Origin: AP-15 sp963762575
Lineage (GTDB): Bacteria; Pseudomonadota; Alphaproteobacteria; ATCC43930; CGMCC-115725
NCBI GenBank assembly: GCA_963762575.1
Contig: CAVXLL010000021.1
Location: 124,001 to 188,000, forward strand
Reading direction: 5' to 3'
Length of the DNA: 64,000 nt
The notes under the pieces are model-generated. The model saw only the letters and a program-made list of their open reading frames with translations. It made no database searches and was not told where the DNA came from. This document shows positions 44,341 to 52,248 of this stretch, piece after piece; within the stretch, counting starts at the first letter, position 1, and each line of letters begins with the position of its first letter. The translations under genes and the position numbers were made by a program.

Positions 44341-45111
44341 CTACGACCTCTTCGGTGGACTAAGCCCTTTCACCGTCTCGAGGCCTCGAACATTCTTTAG
44401 GACGGCACCGCCGAGATCGGCGTCGGTGGCATCCGCACCGGTCAGATCGGCGCCGGTCAGGTCGGCCCCCGACAGATCGGCTCCTGTCAAATTAGCGCCG
44501 CTCATATTGGCTCCGGTCAGATCGGCAAACCTCATCAGCGCGCGACTGAGATCTGCTCCGGAAACGTTTGCTCCCGACAAATTGGAGCCCGACAGGTCGG
44601 CCCTCATCAATCCCATCGACTGGTTTTTCTTATCGGCGCCCATCTTCGCATTCGCGAAATTGGCGCCGCTCAGATCGAACCGGCTCAGCCGAGCAATGAT
44701 GTGCGCACCCGAGAAATTGGCCCCTCTGAACACCGCCGCCTCGGCAGGCGAGATGTCCAGACCCGAGGACACGACAAGGCCGAGGAGGCTCGCATTCGAC
44801 AGGTCGGCATTCGTGAAATTCGCCCGCATGATCCAAGCGAGGTCGAGCTTCGCCCCGGAAAGGTTCGCACCGGTGAGGTCCGCTCCTACCAATTTCGCAC
44901 CAAAAAGGTTCGCCCCTGACAGGTTCGCCCGCTTGAAGTCCAGATTGCTCAGATCGAGATTTTCGAGGGACTTTCCGGAAAAATCGGCAGGCTTGTCGGG
45001 CGCTGCCGAAGCCAGGATATCGCGAACCTGCCCGGCATTGAATTCGGCGCCTCGGCAAGGCGAGGCCGCAAGCACCAGCAATACCCAGACGCAGCCAAGC
45101 GCTCTTTTCAT
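44341..45111 (-). CDS. Exported pentapeptide-repeat protein
   Basis: The 256-residue protein starts at the ATG at 45111 with a signal peptide (ALGCVWVLLVLAASPCRGA). After a short helical part it is built almost wholly of A(D/N)LxG repeats such as ANLSGANLFGAKLVGADLTG, interrupted once near residue 115. At least 25 repeats predict a right-handed quadrilateral beta-helix about five or six coils long in the periplasm. It is the last gene of the minus-strand PQQ operon, five bases after the CXXCW gene. Its role there is unknown; a scaffold or shield for a cofactor protein is a guess. Confidence 0.82.
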   Translation of the reverse strand: MKRALGCVWVLLVLAASPCRGAEFNAGQVRDILASAAPDKPADFSGKSLENLDLSNLDFKRANLSGANLFGAKLVGADLTGANLSGAKLDLAWIMRANFTNADLSNASLLGLVVSSGLDISPAEAAVFRGANFSGAHIIARLSRFDLSGANFANAKMGADKKNQSMGLMRADLSGSNLSGANVSGADLSRALMRFADLTGANMSGANLTGADLSGADLTGADLTGADATDADLGGAVLKNVRGLETVKGLSPPKRS

Positions 45112-45116
45112 ACCGG

Positions 45117-45674
45117 TCACCGTACCGGTTCCGCCTCTCGCATCGGCAATTTTGCCGCTTCCCATCCGTCGGTGCCGTCGCGATACCAGTAAATCTGCGT
45201 ATAGCCCCAGCTCGCCGCCCGTTTCGCCGCGTTCCAGCTCATCCAGCAATCGGCCAGGCAATAAAACACCAGGGCGGTATCTTTGCGGAGCTTGGCGGCC
45301 GATGCGAGGTGGTCTCGGAAATAGCCTTCGAGCTGAGGGTTGAGCGCGCCGCGGCCGACATCGGGAAGCCAAAGACTGCCTGGAATGTCGCGGTGCGGCA
45401 GGGGCATCCATACGGCCGATTGCGGCAGGTTCGCCGGCCGATGCGGCGCGGGAAGCACATCGATCCAGACGGCCTCACCACTCGTCCAAAGCCTGTGGGC
45501 GGCCTCGGTGTCCAGCACAACGCCACCCGCCACGGTATCTGGCGTCGGCGCGCGATAATCGTCGGTGCGATAACCTTCGGGCTCCGGAGGTCGCGCGTTT
45601 GCGCCGAGGCTGGCGGCGAGCAGAAGACCGCAGAGCAGCCATCGGATGACCCGTATCGGGCGCGCCGTCCTCAC
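45117..45674 (-). CDS. PQQ-dependent catabolism-associated CXXCW-motif protein (rhodanese-like)
   Basis: The GTG at 45674 overlaps the stop of xoxJ (GTGA) and opens a 185-residue exported protein (signal VIRWLLCGLLLAASLGANA). The signature is VFYCLADCWMSWNAAKRA, the CxxCW motif that defines this PQQ-cluster family. It stands where rhodaneses have their active-site loop. VLDTEAAHRLWTSGEAVWIDVLP is the rhodanese N-terminal strand. It may handle persulfide or thiol chemistry together with the SoxYZ-like carrier upstream. The open frame extends further upstream inside xoxJ but that part is not meaningful. Confidence 0.87.
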   Translation of the reverse strand: MRTARPIRVIRWLLCGLLLAASLGANARPPEPEGYRTDDYRAPTPDTVAGGVVLDTEAAHRLWTSGEAVWIDVLPAPHRPANLPQSAVWMPLPHRDIPGSLWLPDVGRGALNPQLEGYFRDHLASAAKLRKDTALVFYCLADCWMSWNAAKRAASWGYTQIYWYRDGTDGWEAAKLPMREAEPVR

Positions 45675-46612
45675 GGGCCGGCGAGCGCCCCCTGCTCGTT
45701 GAGCAGCGGAACGCCGTAATCGCGCAGGATGGCGGTTATGTCGCCTTGCCGCTTGAGGATCGCGGCGTTGATTCTTCGCCGCCATTCCGGCTCGTTCGCG
45801 CGCACCCCCATCGCGATGTGATATTCCATGCGAGGCGCGCCCGGCTCGTCCTTGAGCGGAACCAAAGTGAGCGGCAGTTCATCGTGCTTGCGGAAATAGC
45901 CGGCGATCGGTCCCCACAGAAAGCCGACATCGATCGTACCGTCGACGACATCCTGGACCATCTGATGGGTCGGCGATTCGGCGCGCGTGTCGACTGTCAA
46001 GGCGTACGGCTTCGTGTGTGACATCAGCTCGTGGCGTACCAGAAGGTCTGCTGGAGGAGTTCCGGCGACGACACCGAGGCGCAGGTCCGTCAAGCCGGGA
46101 TCTTCCACCGCATCGACCGCGAGACCTTTGTCCGATCTGTAGAACATGACATAAGTGGTGAAGTAGTATGGGTTAGTTGTCTGCATGATCTCGTCGCCGG
46201 CGACCGTTCCCATCACCAGGTCGCAAAGGTGCGCGCGCAGCGTATTGCGCACGAACCCGATGACCTGCGGGAACCACGCGTAATCGACCTGGAGGCCGAG
46301 TTCGCCGCCCATCAGTTCGGCGATCTTGTTCTCGAACCCTTCCTTTTTTTCATCGGAGAACGGCAGGTTGCTCGGATCGGCGCAAACCTTGAGCTCGCTG
46401 CGATCGACGGTGTCGCTGGTCTGCGCGGCGCCCGGCCCGCCTGCGAGTAAAAGCCAACAGAGCAGCGCTGGCGCAATGCGCTGGCATTCCCTAGGCGCTC
46501 GACGGAGCGCACTCTTCAGAGCCCGAAAACCGACTGGATCGGCGGTGCTGTGTCCTTCGAGACACCGCCTGCGGCGGTTCCTCAGGATGAGGTCTTTTTG
46601 TAATGCCAGCAT
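45671..46612 (-). CDS. xoxJ: MoxJ/XoxJ-type periplasmic binding protein of the methanol dehydrogenase system
   Basis: The mature protein from about residue 65 is a solute-binding-fold protein. It has ELKVCADPSNLPFSDEKKEGFENKIAE, then VDYAWFPQVIGFVRNTLRAHLCDLVMG and LGVVAGTPPADLLV, all typical of MoxJ/XoxJ. XoxJ helps mature or activate XoxF. A signal peptide (IAPALLCWLLLAGGPGAAQ) precedes it. The start is a problem: the only standard start codon in frame is the ATG at 46612, which lies inside a dispersed repeat and would add 45 odd, Arg-rich residues in front of the signal. The real start may be a rare codon near 46460, or the repeat has displaced it. It follows xoxG by about 70 bases. Confidence 0.83.
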   Translation of the reverse strand: MLALQKDLILRNRRRRCLEGHSTADPVGFRALKSALRRAPRECQRIAPALLCWLLLAGGPGAAQTSDTVDRSELKVCADPSNLPFSDEKKEGFENKIAELMGGELGLQVDYAWFPQVIGFVRNTLRAHLCDLVMGTVAGDEIMQTTNPYYFTTYVMFYRSDKGLAVDAVEDPGLTDLRLGVVAGTPPADLLVRHELMSHTKPYALTVDTRAESPTHQMVQDVVDGTIDVGFLWGPIAGYFRKHDELPLTLVPLKDEPGAPRMEYHIAMGVRANEPEWRRRINAAILKRQGDITAILRDYGVPLLNEQGALAGP

Positions 46613-46662
46613 AGGCTCACCTCATGGTGAGGAGCGCCGAAAGGCGCGTCTCGAAGCACGCA
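46551..46662. repeat. Pair of inverted dispersed palindromic repeats next to xoxJ
   Basis: TGTCCTTCGAGACACCGCCT continuing to CGGTTCCTCAGGATGAGG (46551-46592), and an inverted relative (46618-46660, ending GCGCGTCTCGAAGCAC), match the palindrome scattered through Bradyrhizobium and relatives (CTTCGAGACGC...CTCCTCAGGATGAGG). Each unit has an internal hairpin core such as CCGCCTGCGGCGG and GCGCCGAAAGGCGC. The pair sits between xoxG and xoxJ and reaches into the apparent xoxJ N-terminus. Confidence 0.75.
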
Positions 46663-46678
46663 AGCCGGTGCTCGTCTA

Positions 46679-47108
46679 TCAATCCCCGACCCTAGGCGGC
46701 CGGCCGCGGCCCAAGACGCCATCGGCGCGCGCCTTCAGATAGGCCCAGATGTCGTCAAGATAGAGGACGACATCCTGGACCTCGCCAAACGGCGGCATCA
46801 CATTTTCGCTGGCGGTATTGACGTTGGTCCGGCCGTTGATGACGATGTCCTCGAACTGTTCCTTCGTCATATGCTTCGCCGAACCGACGAGGTCCGGCGC
46901 GTAGGAGCTCCCGGCCCCGTCCGGGCCATGGCACCGCATGCAGGACTCGGTGTAACGGCGCCATCCGTTGTAGGTCTTCAAATCGATCTTGCCATCGGTG
47001 ATGATATAAGGCTTCTCGGTCGGATTGATCGGCGCCTGCCGCCAGTACGAGGCCAGTCCCCAGGACCAACGCTGCAACAGGGCCAACCAGCGGCGCCAGC
47101 ACTCTCAC
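46679..47108 (-). CDS. xoxG: XoxG-type cytochrome cL, with signal peptide and haem domain in different frames
   Basis: The haem domain (PYIITDGKIDLKTYNGWRRY, then CMRCHGPDGAGSSYAPDL, with PPFG as distal-Met-side block MPPF) is an XoxG/cytochrome cL type. This is the electron acceptor of XoxF. It is open to 46679. The export signal, VRVLAPLVGPVAALVLGTGL followed by VLA, starts at a GTG at 47108 in another frame. One extra T near 47000-47010 (GAAGCCTTATATC) would explain it: removal gives a continuous protein of about 140 residues. Read as it stands, the haem frame starts only at a TTG at 47086 without a signal and could not be matured. It lies between xoxF and xoxJ, as expected. Confidence 0.82.
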
Positions 47109-47182
47109 CAGTACCTCTCGAAGAAAGGGCCGGCATCCATTACGGACGCCGGCCCGATATTTTCGTAGAGTCTAACCGACGA

Positions 47183-48967
47183 TCATTCCGGGAGGCCGAA
47201 TACCGTCAAGACACCGCCGAGCTGGGTGTAGTCCGACAATGCCTTGTAAGCGCCAACCGCGCCGAGCCCGTCGGTGTCTTTTGTCAGACCCGCCGCCATG
47301 CCGATCCCAGCCCAGCCGCCGACGCCCGAGAGCACGGCAATATATTGCTTGCCGCCATGGGTATAGGTGTTGACGTTGCCGATGATCCCGGACGGAGTCT
47401 TGAACCGGTAGAGCTCCTTGCCGGTCTGCATGTCGACGGCCTTCAGATAGCCTTCGAGCGTGCCGTAGAAGACGACGTCACCAGCAGTCGCCAGCGCGCC
47501 TGACCACACCGAGAACGGCTCCGGATCCGACCAGACGATCTTGCCGGCGCTCGGATCCCAGGCAATGAAATTGCCAAGGTTATTGTCGCCCTGCGGCGGA
47601 AACATCGACAATGTCGCTCCCACATAGGGCTGACCCGCCGTGTACGAGACCTTGAAGGGCTCGTAATCCATGCAGACGTGGTTCGTCGGCACATAGAACA
47701 GACCTGTCTTCGGCGAGAAGGCGGCCGGTTGCTGGTCTTTCGAGCCGAGGGCCGCCGGGCAGACGTTCTTGTAGTTGACGTCCTCACCCTTGGAGCCCGG
47801 GGCAAACTGGGCAACGACGTCCGGGCGGCCGGTTTGCATGTCGACTTTGGTCGCCCAATTGACCTTCGGATCGTACTTCTCGGCAACCAGCAACGCGCCG
47901 GTCTCGCGGTTGAGCGTATAGCCGAAGCCGTTGCGATCGAAGTGGACGAGCGCCTTGACCGGCTGGCCCTTCACATTGATATCGGCCAGGATCATCTCGT
48001 TGATGCCGTCGTAGTCCCATTGATCGTGCGGCGTCATCTGATAGACCCATTTGGCAACGCCGGTGTCGGGGTTGCGGGCAAAAATGGTCATCGACCATTT
48101 GTTGTCGCCCGGACGCTGCACCGGGTTCCAGGTGCTGGGGTTGCCCGAGCCGTAATAAATCAAGTTCAGCTGCGGGTCGTAGGAGTACCAGCCCCAGGTG
48201 TCGCCGCCGCCGATTTTCCACTCATCGCCCTGCCAAGTCTTCAACGACGAATCCTTGCCGACGGGCTTGCCGAGTTCGGTGGTGTTGGCATCGAACAGGA
48301 TCTCGTTGTCGGGCCCTTCCGAATAGGCGCGCCACGCCTTCGATCCATCCTTGAGGTTGTAGGCGGTGACGTGGCCCTGGACGCCGAACTCGCCGCCGCT
48401 CATCCCGACGATGACCTTATCCTTGACCACCATCGGGGCGTTCGTCATCGTCTCGCCCTTCTTGGGGTCGCCGTTTTTGACGCTCCAGACGACCTTTCCG
48501 GTCTTGGCATCGAGCGCGACGACGGTGGTATCGGCCTGTTCGAGAATGATCTTGCCGTCGCCATAAGCGACGCCACGGTTGACGGTGTCGCAGCACATCA
48601 CCGGGATAACCGTCGGATCCTGCTTTGGCTCGTACTTCCACAGGATTTGCCCGCTCTTATTGAGGTCGAGCGCCAAGATGTTGTTGGGGAACGGCGTATT
48701 AATATACATGATATCGCCGACGACGAGTGGGCCGCCCTCATGGCCCCGCAACACTCCCGTCGAAAATGTCCATAATGGACGGATATTCTTGACGTTGTCC
48801 TTGTTGATCTGGCTCAGCTCGCTGTAACGCCAGTTCGCATAGTTGCCGGTGGGCATGGCCCATTGGTTGGGGTCTTTCGAGAGCTTGATCAGCTCATCAT
48901 TGGCGCTGGCGCCGCCCGCGAACATCGCGAGCACCTGCGCGGCGAGCCAAAAGCGTGATAACTTCAT
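47183..48967 (-). CDS. xoxF: Lanthanide-dependent PQQ methanol/ethanol dehydrogenase XoxF
   Basis: This is a full-length quinoprotein (594 residues from the ATG at 48967, chosen because GGGAGG lies ten bases upstream; two more ATGs precede it). Signal LAAQVLAMFAGGASA. Eight-bladed propeller with tryptophan-docking repeats. The vicinal disulfide VMCCDTVNRGVAYGDGK and the catalytic block HDQWDYDGINEMI are present. The latter has Asp at 318 and the extra Asp at 320 that marks lanthanide-using XoxF/ExaF enzymes; calcium MxaF has Ala there. It oxidises methanol, perhaps other primary alcohols, in the periplasm and passes electrons to XoxG. xoxG and xoxJ follow on the same strand. Confidence 0.95.
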   Translation of the reverse strand: MKLSRFWLAAQVLAMFAGGASANDELIKLSKDPNQWAMPTGNYANWRYSELSQINKDNVKNIRPLWTFSTGVLRGHEGGPLVVGDIMYINTPFPNNILALDLNKSGQILWKYEPKQDPTVIPVMCCDTVNRGVAYGDGKIILEQADTTVVALDAKTGKVVWSVKNGDPKKGETMTNAPMVVKDKVIVGMSGGEFGVQGHVTAYNLKDGSKAWRAYSEGPDNEILFDANTTELGKPVGKDSSLKTWQGDEWKIGGGDTWGWYSYDPQLNLIYYGSGNPSTWNPVQRPGDNKWSMTIFARNPDTGVAKWVYQMTPHDQWDYDGINEMILADINVKGQPVKALVHFDRNGFGYTLNRETGALLVAEKYDPKVNWATKVDMQTGRPDVVAQFAPGSKGEDVNYKNVCPAALGSKDQQPAAFSPKTGLFYVPTNHVCMDYEPFKVSYTAGQPYVGATLSMFPPQGDNNLGNFIAWDPSAGKIVWSDPEPFSVWSGALATAGDVVFYGTLEGYLKAVDMQTGKELYRFKTPSGIIGNVNTYTHGGKQYIAVLSGVGGWAGIGMAAGLTKDTDGLGAVGAYKALSDYTQLGGVLTVFGLPE

Positions 48968-49094
48968 CGCCTTCATCCCTCCCATCGTTGATTGCTAGAT
49001 TAGGTTAAGACGGCGATGCTATTTCACTTCCGGCCATTGCACAAGCACGACGCAACAGAAAGCTGACGGGCAGCGCCCTGCCATCAACCCACGC

Positions 49095-49295
49095 CTATGC
49101 CGGCTTTTGCCGCGGTATGTTGTGCTCGCAGCGCCAGCGCGACAGCATCCATTTCGGATGTTCGGCGAGCCATTCCGCGGCATAGTGCTGGCCGCGTATG
49201 AGGCACGCCTGCAGCGAAAGATCATCGATCGGACGCTGCTCGGTGCAGGAAGCAGGCGCACTTTGCAGGCAAAAGACGAGCACAAGCGCGGTCAA
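49095..49295 (-). CDS. Small exported protein of the XoxF cluster
   Basis: A TTG at 49295, preceded by AAAGGG at seven bases, opens a 66-residue frame. It has a short signal (TALVLVFCLQSAPAS) and a mature part with two Cys: LQACLIRGQHYAAEWLAEHP and KWMLSRWRCEHNIP. The protein-like composition and the position right upstream of xoxF suggest a real gene, possibly a conserved companion of methanol dehydrogenase loci; no function is known to me. Its start codon overlaps that of the divergent gene at 49295. Confidence 0.55.
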   Translation of the reverse strand: MTALVLVFCLQSAPASCTEQRPIDDLSLQACLIRGQHYAAEWLAEHPKWMLSRWRCEHNIPRQKPA

Positions 49296-49690
49296 TGAAA
49301 CACCCTTTCAGTGGACGGCGGCAGAAGTCTCCCCGGGCTAACGATCCCTATCATTCGGCTATCGTCTTCCTCGTGCTCTCGCTTGCGGCAGGACCTGTCC
49401 ACGCCGAAGCCAACGACTACCCGACCTCTGCCCGGGCCGATTACGTGATCGGGTGCATGGCGGCCAATGGCAATACGCGCGAGGCGCTGTTGAAGTGCTC
49501 CTGCGCGATCGACACGATCGCCTCGCTGATGCCTTATTCCCATTACGAGCAGGCCGAGACCGCGCTCAGCCTCCAAGCCGGCGGCGGGGTCGGCGGGCGG
49601 GTCGGCCTGTTCCGCGATCCGCCGCAGATCAAGGCGGTCATTGAAGAGCTGCACCGGGCCCAGGCGGAGGCCAACCTCCAGTGCCGATAA
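49295..49690 (+). CDS. Small secreted hypothetical protein of the XoxF cluster
   Basis: The 131-residue frame has an N-terminal basic stretch, a signal peptide (SAIVFLVLSLAAGPVHA) and the mature start ANDYPTSARADYVIGCMAAN. LLKCSCAIDTIASLMPYSHY follows, with closely spaced Cys. It is the only plus-strand gene within the minus-strand half of the PQQ cluster. I cannot name the family, but small Cys-containing proteins with this DYVxGCMAAN pattern accompany PQQ alcohol dehydrogenases. The ATG has no good ribosome-binding site and shares its first base position with the divergent TTG start; it ends 19 bases before the SoxYZ-like stop. Confidence 0.6.
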   Translation: MKHPFSGRRQKSPRANDPYHSAIVFLVLSLAAGPVHAEANDYPTSARADYVIGCMAANGNTREALLKCSCAIDTIASLMPYSHYEQAETALSLQAGGGVGGRVGLFRDPPQIKAVIEELHRAQAEANLQCR

Positions 49691-49709
49691 ATCGCGACGG
49701 CTGCCGCGC

Positions 49710-50528
49710 TCACATCTGCGCTGCCGCCGGAACGGGCCAGCTTTGACTGAAATGCCGCTGGCTGCTGTCGAGGACTTCCGCCTTGATCACCCCGGGAGCC
49801 GACGGGTCGGAAGGGCGGAAGCCGAAGTTGAAGGTCGGATCCTCGCTGATGGCTATGTCGAACTCGAGTCGCAATACCAGTTGGCCGTTATAGGTGACAT
49901 CGAGCGTCTGCATGAAATCAGCCGGGATGTAGTTGCGCGTGAGCTGGTCCATTTGCAGGCCCGAACTGTTCGGATGGCTGATCAACAGCTTTACCTTTAC
50001 TGGTTGATCCGGCCTCGACCGGTCGGCGAGTTTCAGTTTCATCTTGCCGAGGCGCTCGAGGGCGAGGGCCTGATCCTTGCCGGCGGGCGCTGAGCAGCCG
50101 CCGGCCGCCTTGATGAACCGAGCCGCCGCGTAAAGCCGGCCGTCCGCGGTTTCGGCGACAGCGTGGAGATAGGTGTAGTCGTCGATGCGGACCCGGGTCG
50201 CGATTTCGCTCGGGTCGGCCAGCGGCCCGAGCACGAAGTGGGCGGCCAGCGGCGAGGGGTTATTGTCGATAACAAGATAGAGGCCGCGGATTTCGGGCGC
50301 GAGCGTCTGCGCGACCCGGATCGCAACCGGCACGATCGCGGCATCCTCGGCGCGCGCGGGCGCATCGATCGCGACGCGGTCACCGGCATCTTCAATCACC
50401 CGATCGCCAAAGATTGCGTGCCGGAGATCTGACCAGCGCGCCGCGCGCTCCGCCTCGGTCGGCTCGGCGCGAGCCGCGGCGCCGAACGCGAGCAACACCA
50501 ACAGAAGGGCGGAAATGGCTCGTATCAT
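49710..50528 (-). CDS. Quinoprotein dehydrogenase-associated SoxYZ-like carrier protein
   Basis: The 272-residue exported protein (ATG at 50528, AAGGAGC upstream; signal AISALLLVLLAFGAAARA) is a fusion of a SoxY-like and a SoxZ-like domain. The SoxY carrier arm appears as AAGGCSAPAG near residue 145, with the swinging-arm Cys. The SoxZ half is LLISHPNSSGLQMD to FRPSDPSAPG. In this family the Cys carrier is thought to work in a quinoprotein relay together with the Zn hydrolase encoded just upstream, with which it overlaps (ATGA). The chemical group carried is unknown. Confidence 0.88.
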   Translation of the reverse strand: MIRAISALLLVLLAFGAAARAEPTEAERAARWSDLRHAIFGDRVIEDAGDRVAIDAPARAEDAAIVPVAIRVAQTLAPEIRGLYLVIDNNPSPLAAHFVLGPLADPSEIATRVRIDDYTYLHAVAETADGRLYAAARFIKAAGGCSAPAGKDQALALERLGKMKLKLADRSRPDQPVKVKLLISHPNSSGLQMDQLTRNYIPADFMQTLDVTYNGQLVLRLEFDIAISEDPTFNFGFRPSDPSAPGVIKAEVLDSSQRHFSQSWPVPAAAQM

Positions 50529-51445
50529 TCCCACTCAAGCTCCTTATAGGCCGCCGTCACGTTGCGCGGGTGATACTCGTCGAACAGCAGCCATTTCCCG
50601 CGTTCCGATTTTGCGACATGACGCCAGGCATCGGCAATCCCAATTCCAGCCTTGATTGCCGCCCGTGTACCCCGCGCCACCGCTTCGAGATAGCGCCGCT
50701 CGGGCTCGGCGGCCCCCGGCCATTGCACCGAAACGGGACCGTGGCCGGGAACGGCCCGGTCGGCCGGGATAGCCGTCACTTCGCCAAGCTCCTTGAGCCA
50801 GCCGACGAGGCTCCCGTCGATGACTGGGATGCGGTCGACAAAGAGCAGATCGGCGAGCCAGAAGGTGCGCGTATTCTCGTCGAAAATAGTCAGATCGTTA
50901 TCGGTGTGGGCCGGTCCGTGCGCGCGCAATACGAGGCGTCGGCCGCCCAGGTCGAGATCGAGCCGGTCGGCCACCAGAACCGTCGGCGACACGACCTCGC
51001 TGCCTTCGGCCTGATCGCCGAGAGCGGTGCGCAAGCGGCGCAAGTAATATTCGCCGCGCTGCGCCAGCGCGCCGGGCAATTTGGCATGCCCCACGAAATC
51101 GGGGTGGTCGTCGCGGAAGGCGGCCGCCCCGAAGATATGGTCGGGATGGACGTGGGTCAGGATCACATAGCGGATCGGCCGATCCGTGCGGGCGCGGATC
51201 GCGGCGCGCAACGCGCTTCCCTCCGCAAAGCTGCCGCCGGGGTCGATGACCGCCACGGCGTCATCGCCGATGATGAAGCCGATATTGGCGATCGCGTCCT
51301 CGTTTGCGGCTGACGCCTCCTCGTGCACTCCGTTGTGGACAAAAATGCCGGACGCGATTTCCGTCACCGGCAGCGCGGCGGGTTCCGCACAACTCGCCAT
51401 CGTCCCGAGCACGACGGCGACCGCGAGAGCAGCTAACGGCCACAT
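50525..51445 (-). CDS. Quinoprotein relay system zinc metallohydrolase (metallo-beta-lactamase fold)
   Basis: I start at the ATG at 51445 because a signal peptide follows directly (WPLAALAVAVVLGTMASCA, possibly with a lipidated Cys); the frame is open to 51559. The product of 306 residues has the binuclear zinc motif THVHPDHIFGAAAF, then HGPAHTDNDLTIFD and the last His in AVPGHGPVS. This SoxH-like branch of the metallo-beta-lactamase family occurs with PQQ dehydrogenases. It probably hydrolyses the adduct on the SoxYZ-like carrier encoded next. It is the first gene of the minus-strand group, 120 bases after the mucR stop. Confidence 0.87.
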   Translation of the reverse strand: MWPLAALAVAVVLGTMASCAEPAALPVTEIASGIFVHNGVHEEASAANEDAIANIGFIIGDDAVAVIDPGGSFAEGSALRAAIRARTDRPIRYVILTHVHPDHIFGAAAFRDDHPDFVGHAKLPGALAQRGEYYLRRLRTALGDQAEGSEVVSPTVLVADRLDLDLGGRRLVLRAHGPAHTDNDLTIFDENTRTFWLADLLFVDRIPVIDGSLVGWLKELGEVTAIPADRAVPGHGPVSVQWPGAAEPERRYLEAVARGTRAAIKAGIGIADAWRHVAKSERGKWLLFDEYHPRNVTAAYKELEWE

Positions 51446-51571
51446 CAGCCTAATGGATGACAGCCCCTCTCTTCTTGACGACCTCGCCACCCGTCCGGGC
51501 TGCCAACTGGCGATACGCGAGAACAGCACGCATGAAATCGATAAGGCGGATCCCTTCACGCCTTCAATTCG

Positions 51572-52009
51572 TCACGCCTTGGCGCGGCGGGGCCTGCCCC
51601 GCGGCCGGCTGCGCTTGCGGCCGAGGCCGAGTTCTTTCGCCATTGTCGAGCGCTGCTCGGAATAGGCCGGCGCAGTCAGCGGATGATCGCTCGCCAGATC
51701 CCAGCGCCGCAAATATTCGACGGTCTGCAACCCGTGCCGGGTGCCGAGATGCCGTCGCAAAGTCTTCCCTCGGAAGCCGCATTCGAGGCAGACGACGTGA
51801 TCATGCTGCACCGATCGCCAAATCGGCACCGCCGGAGTGCGCGGCACCGGCAGTGGCGCCGGTTTTCCAAGATCGCGCAATGCTTGCTGAACCGAGGTGA
51901 TCAGGACCGGCAGCTGCTCGGGTGACAGGGTATGATTGCTCACATAGCTGGCGATAATCTTGGTTACCGGACGCAGATCGATTTCCTTTTCGGTGTTTTC
52001 GGTATTCAT
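51572..52009 (-). CDS. mucR: MucR/Ros-family zinc-finger transcriptional regulator
   Basis: The 145-residue protein is a full-length MucR/Ros regulator. The N-terminal oligomerisation part is VTKIIASYVSNHTLSPEQLP. The prokaryotic Cys2His2 zinc finger is VCLECGFRGKTLRRHLGTRH, followed by the conserved GLTPxEYRxxWxL-like GLQTVEYLRRWDLASDHP and a basic Arg/Lys tail. Such proteins bind AT-rich DNA, silence genes in an H-NS-like way and repress themselves. The upstream region is AT-rich with repeats, as expected for autoregulation. It might also act on the neighbouring PQQ cluster, but nothing here proves this. Confidence 0.92.
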   Translation of the reverse strand: MNTENTEKEIDLRPVTKIIASYVSNHTLSPEQLPVLITSVQQALRDLGKPAPLPVPRTPAVPIWRSVQHDHVVCLECGFRGKTLRRHLGTRHGLQTVEYLRRWDLASDHPLTAPAYSEQRSTMAKELGLGRKRSRPRGRPRRAKA

Positions 52010-52039
52010 GATTGCCGTTCTCCCCGCCGCTCAATGTTG

Positions 52040-52120
52040 AGTCTACCTGCATACAGCATACCACAACCGATTAAAACCGATTTTTACTGCTGAATTCAAA
52101 ACCGGTAAAAATTGCACTCG
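52040..52120. promoter_or_regulatory. AT-rich repeated region upstream of mucR
   Basis: In an otherwise GC-rich window this 80-bp stretch is markedly AT-rich and contains ACCGATTAAAACCGATTTTT and AAAACCGGTAAAAATT, repeated A-tract/CCGR units. MucR-type regulators prefer such T-A-step-containing AT-rich tracts and repress their own genes, so this is a plausible autoregulatory operator. The same region also precedes the SDR gene. Confidence 0.4.
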
Positions 52121-52248
52121 GCCGGCAAGTCTAGTCTCCGAGCAACGCGCGACCGACCGGGACCAAAAAGCGATGATGATCCTATTTCGCAAGATCGCGC
52201 GATACGGCATGATTGGACCCCGCAGTCGCTCGCAGATTAGAGGGCACC

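Noticed and set aside
44341..45111. Plus-strand frame running through the pentapeptide gene as a repetitive Ser/Arg/Pro protein
   Set aside because: Repeats in the real gene produce a repetitive antisense frame; the minus-strand version has a signal peptide and correct family repeats.
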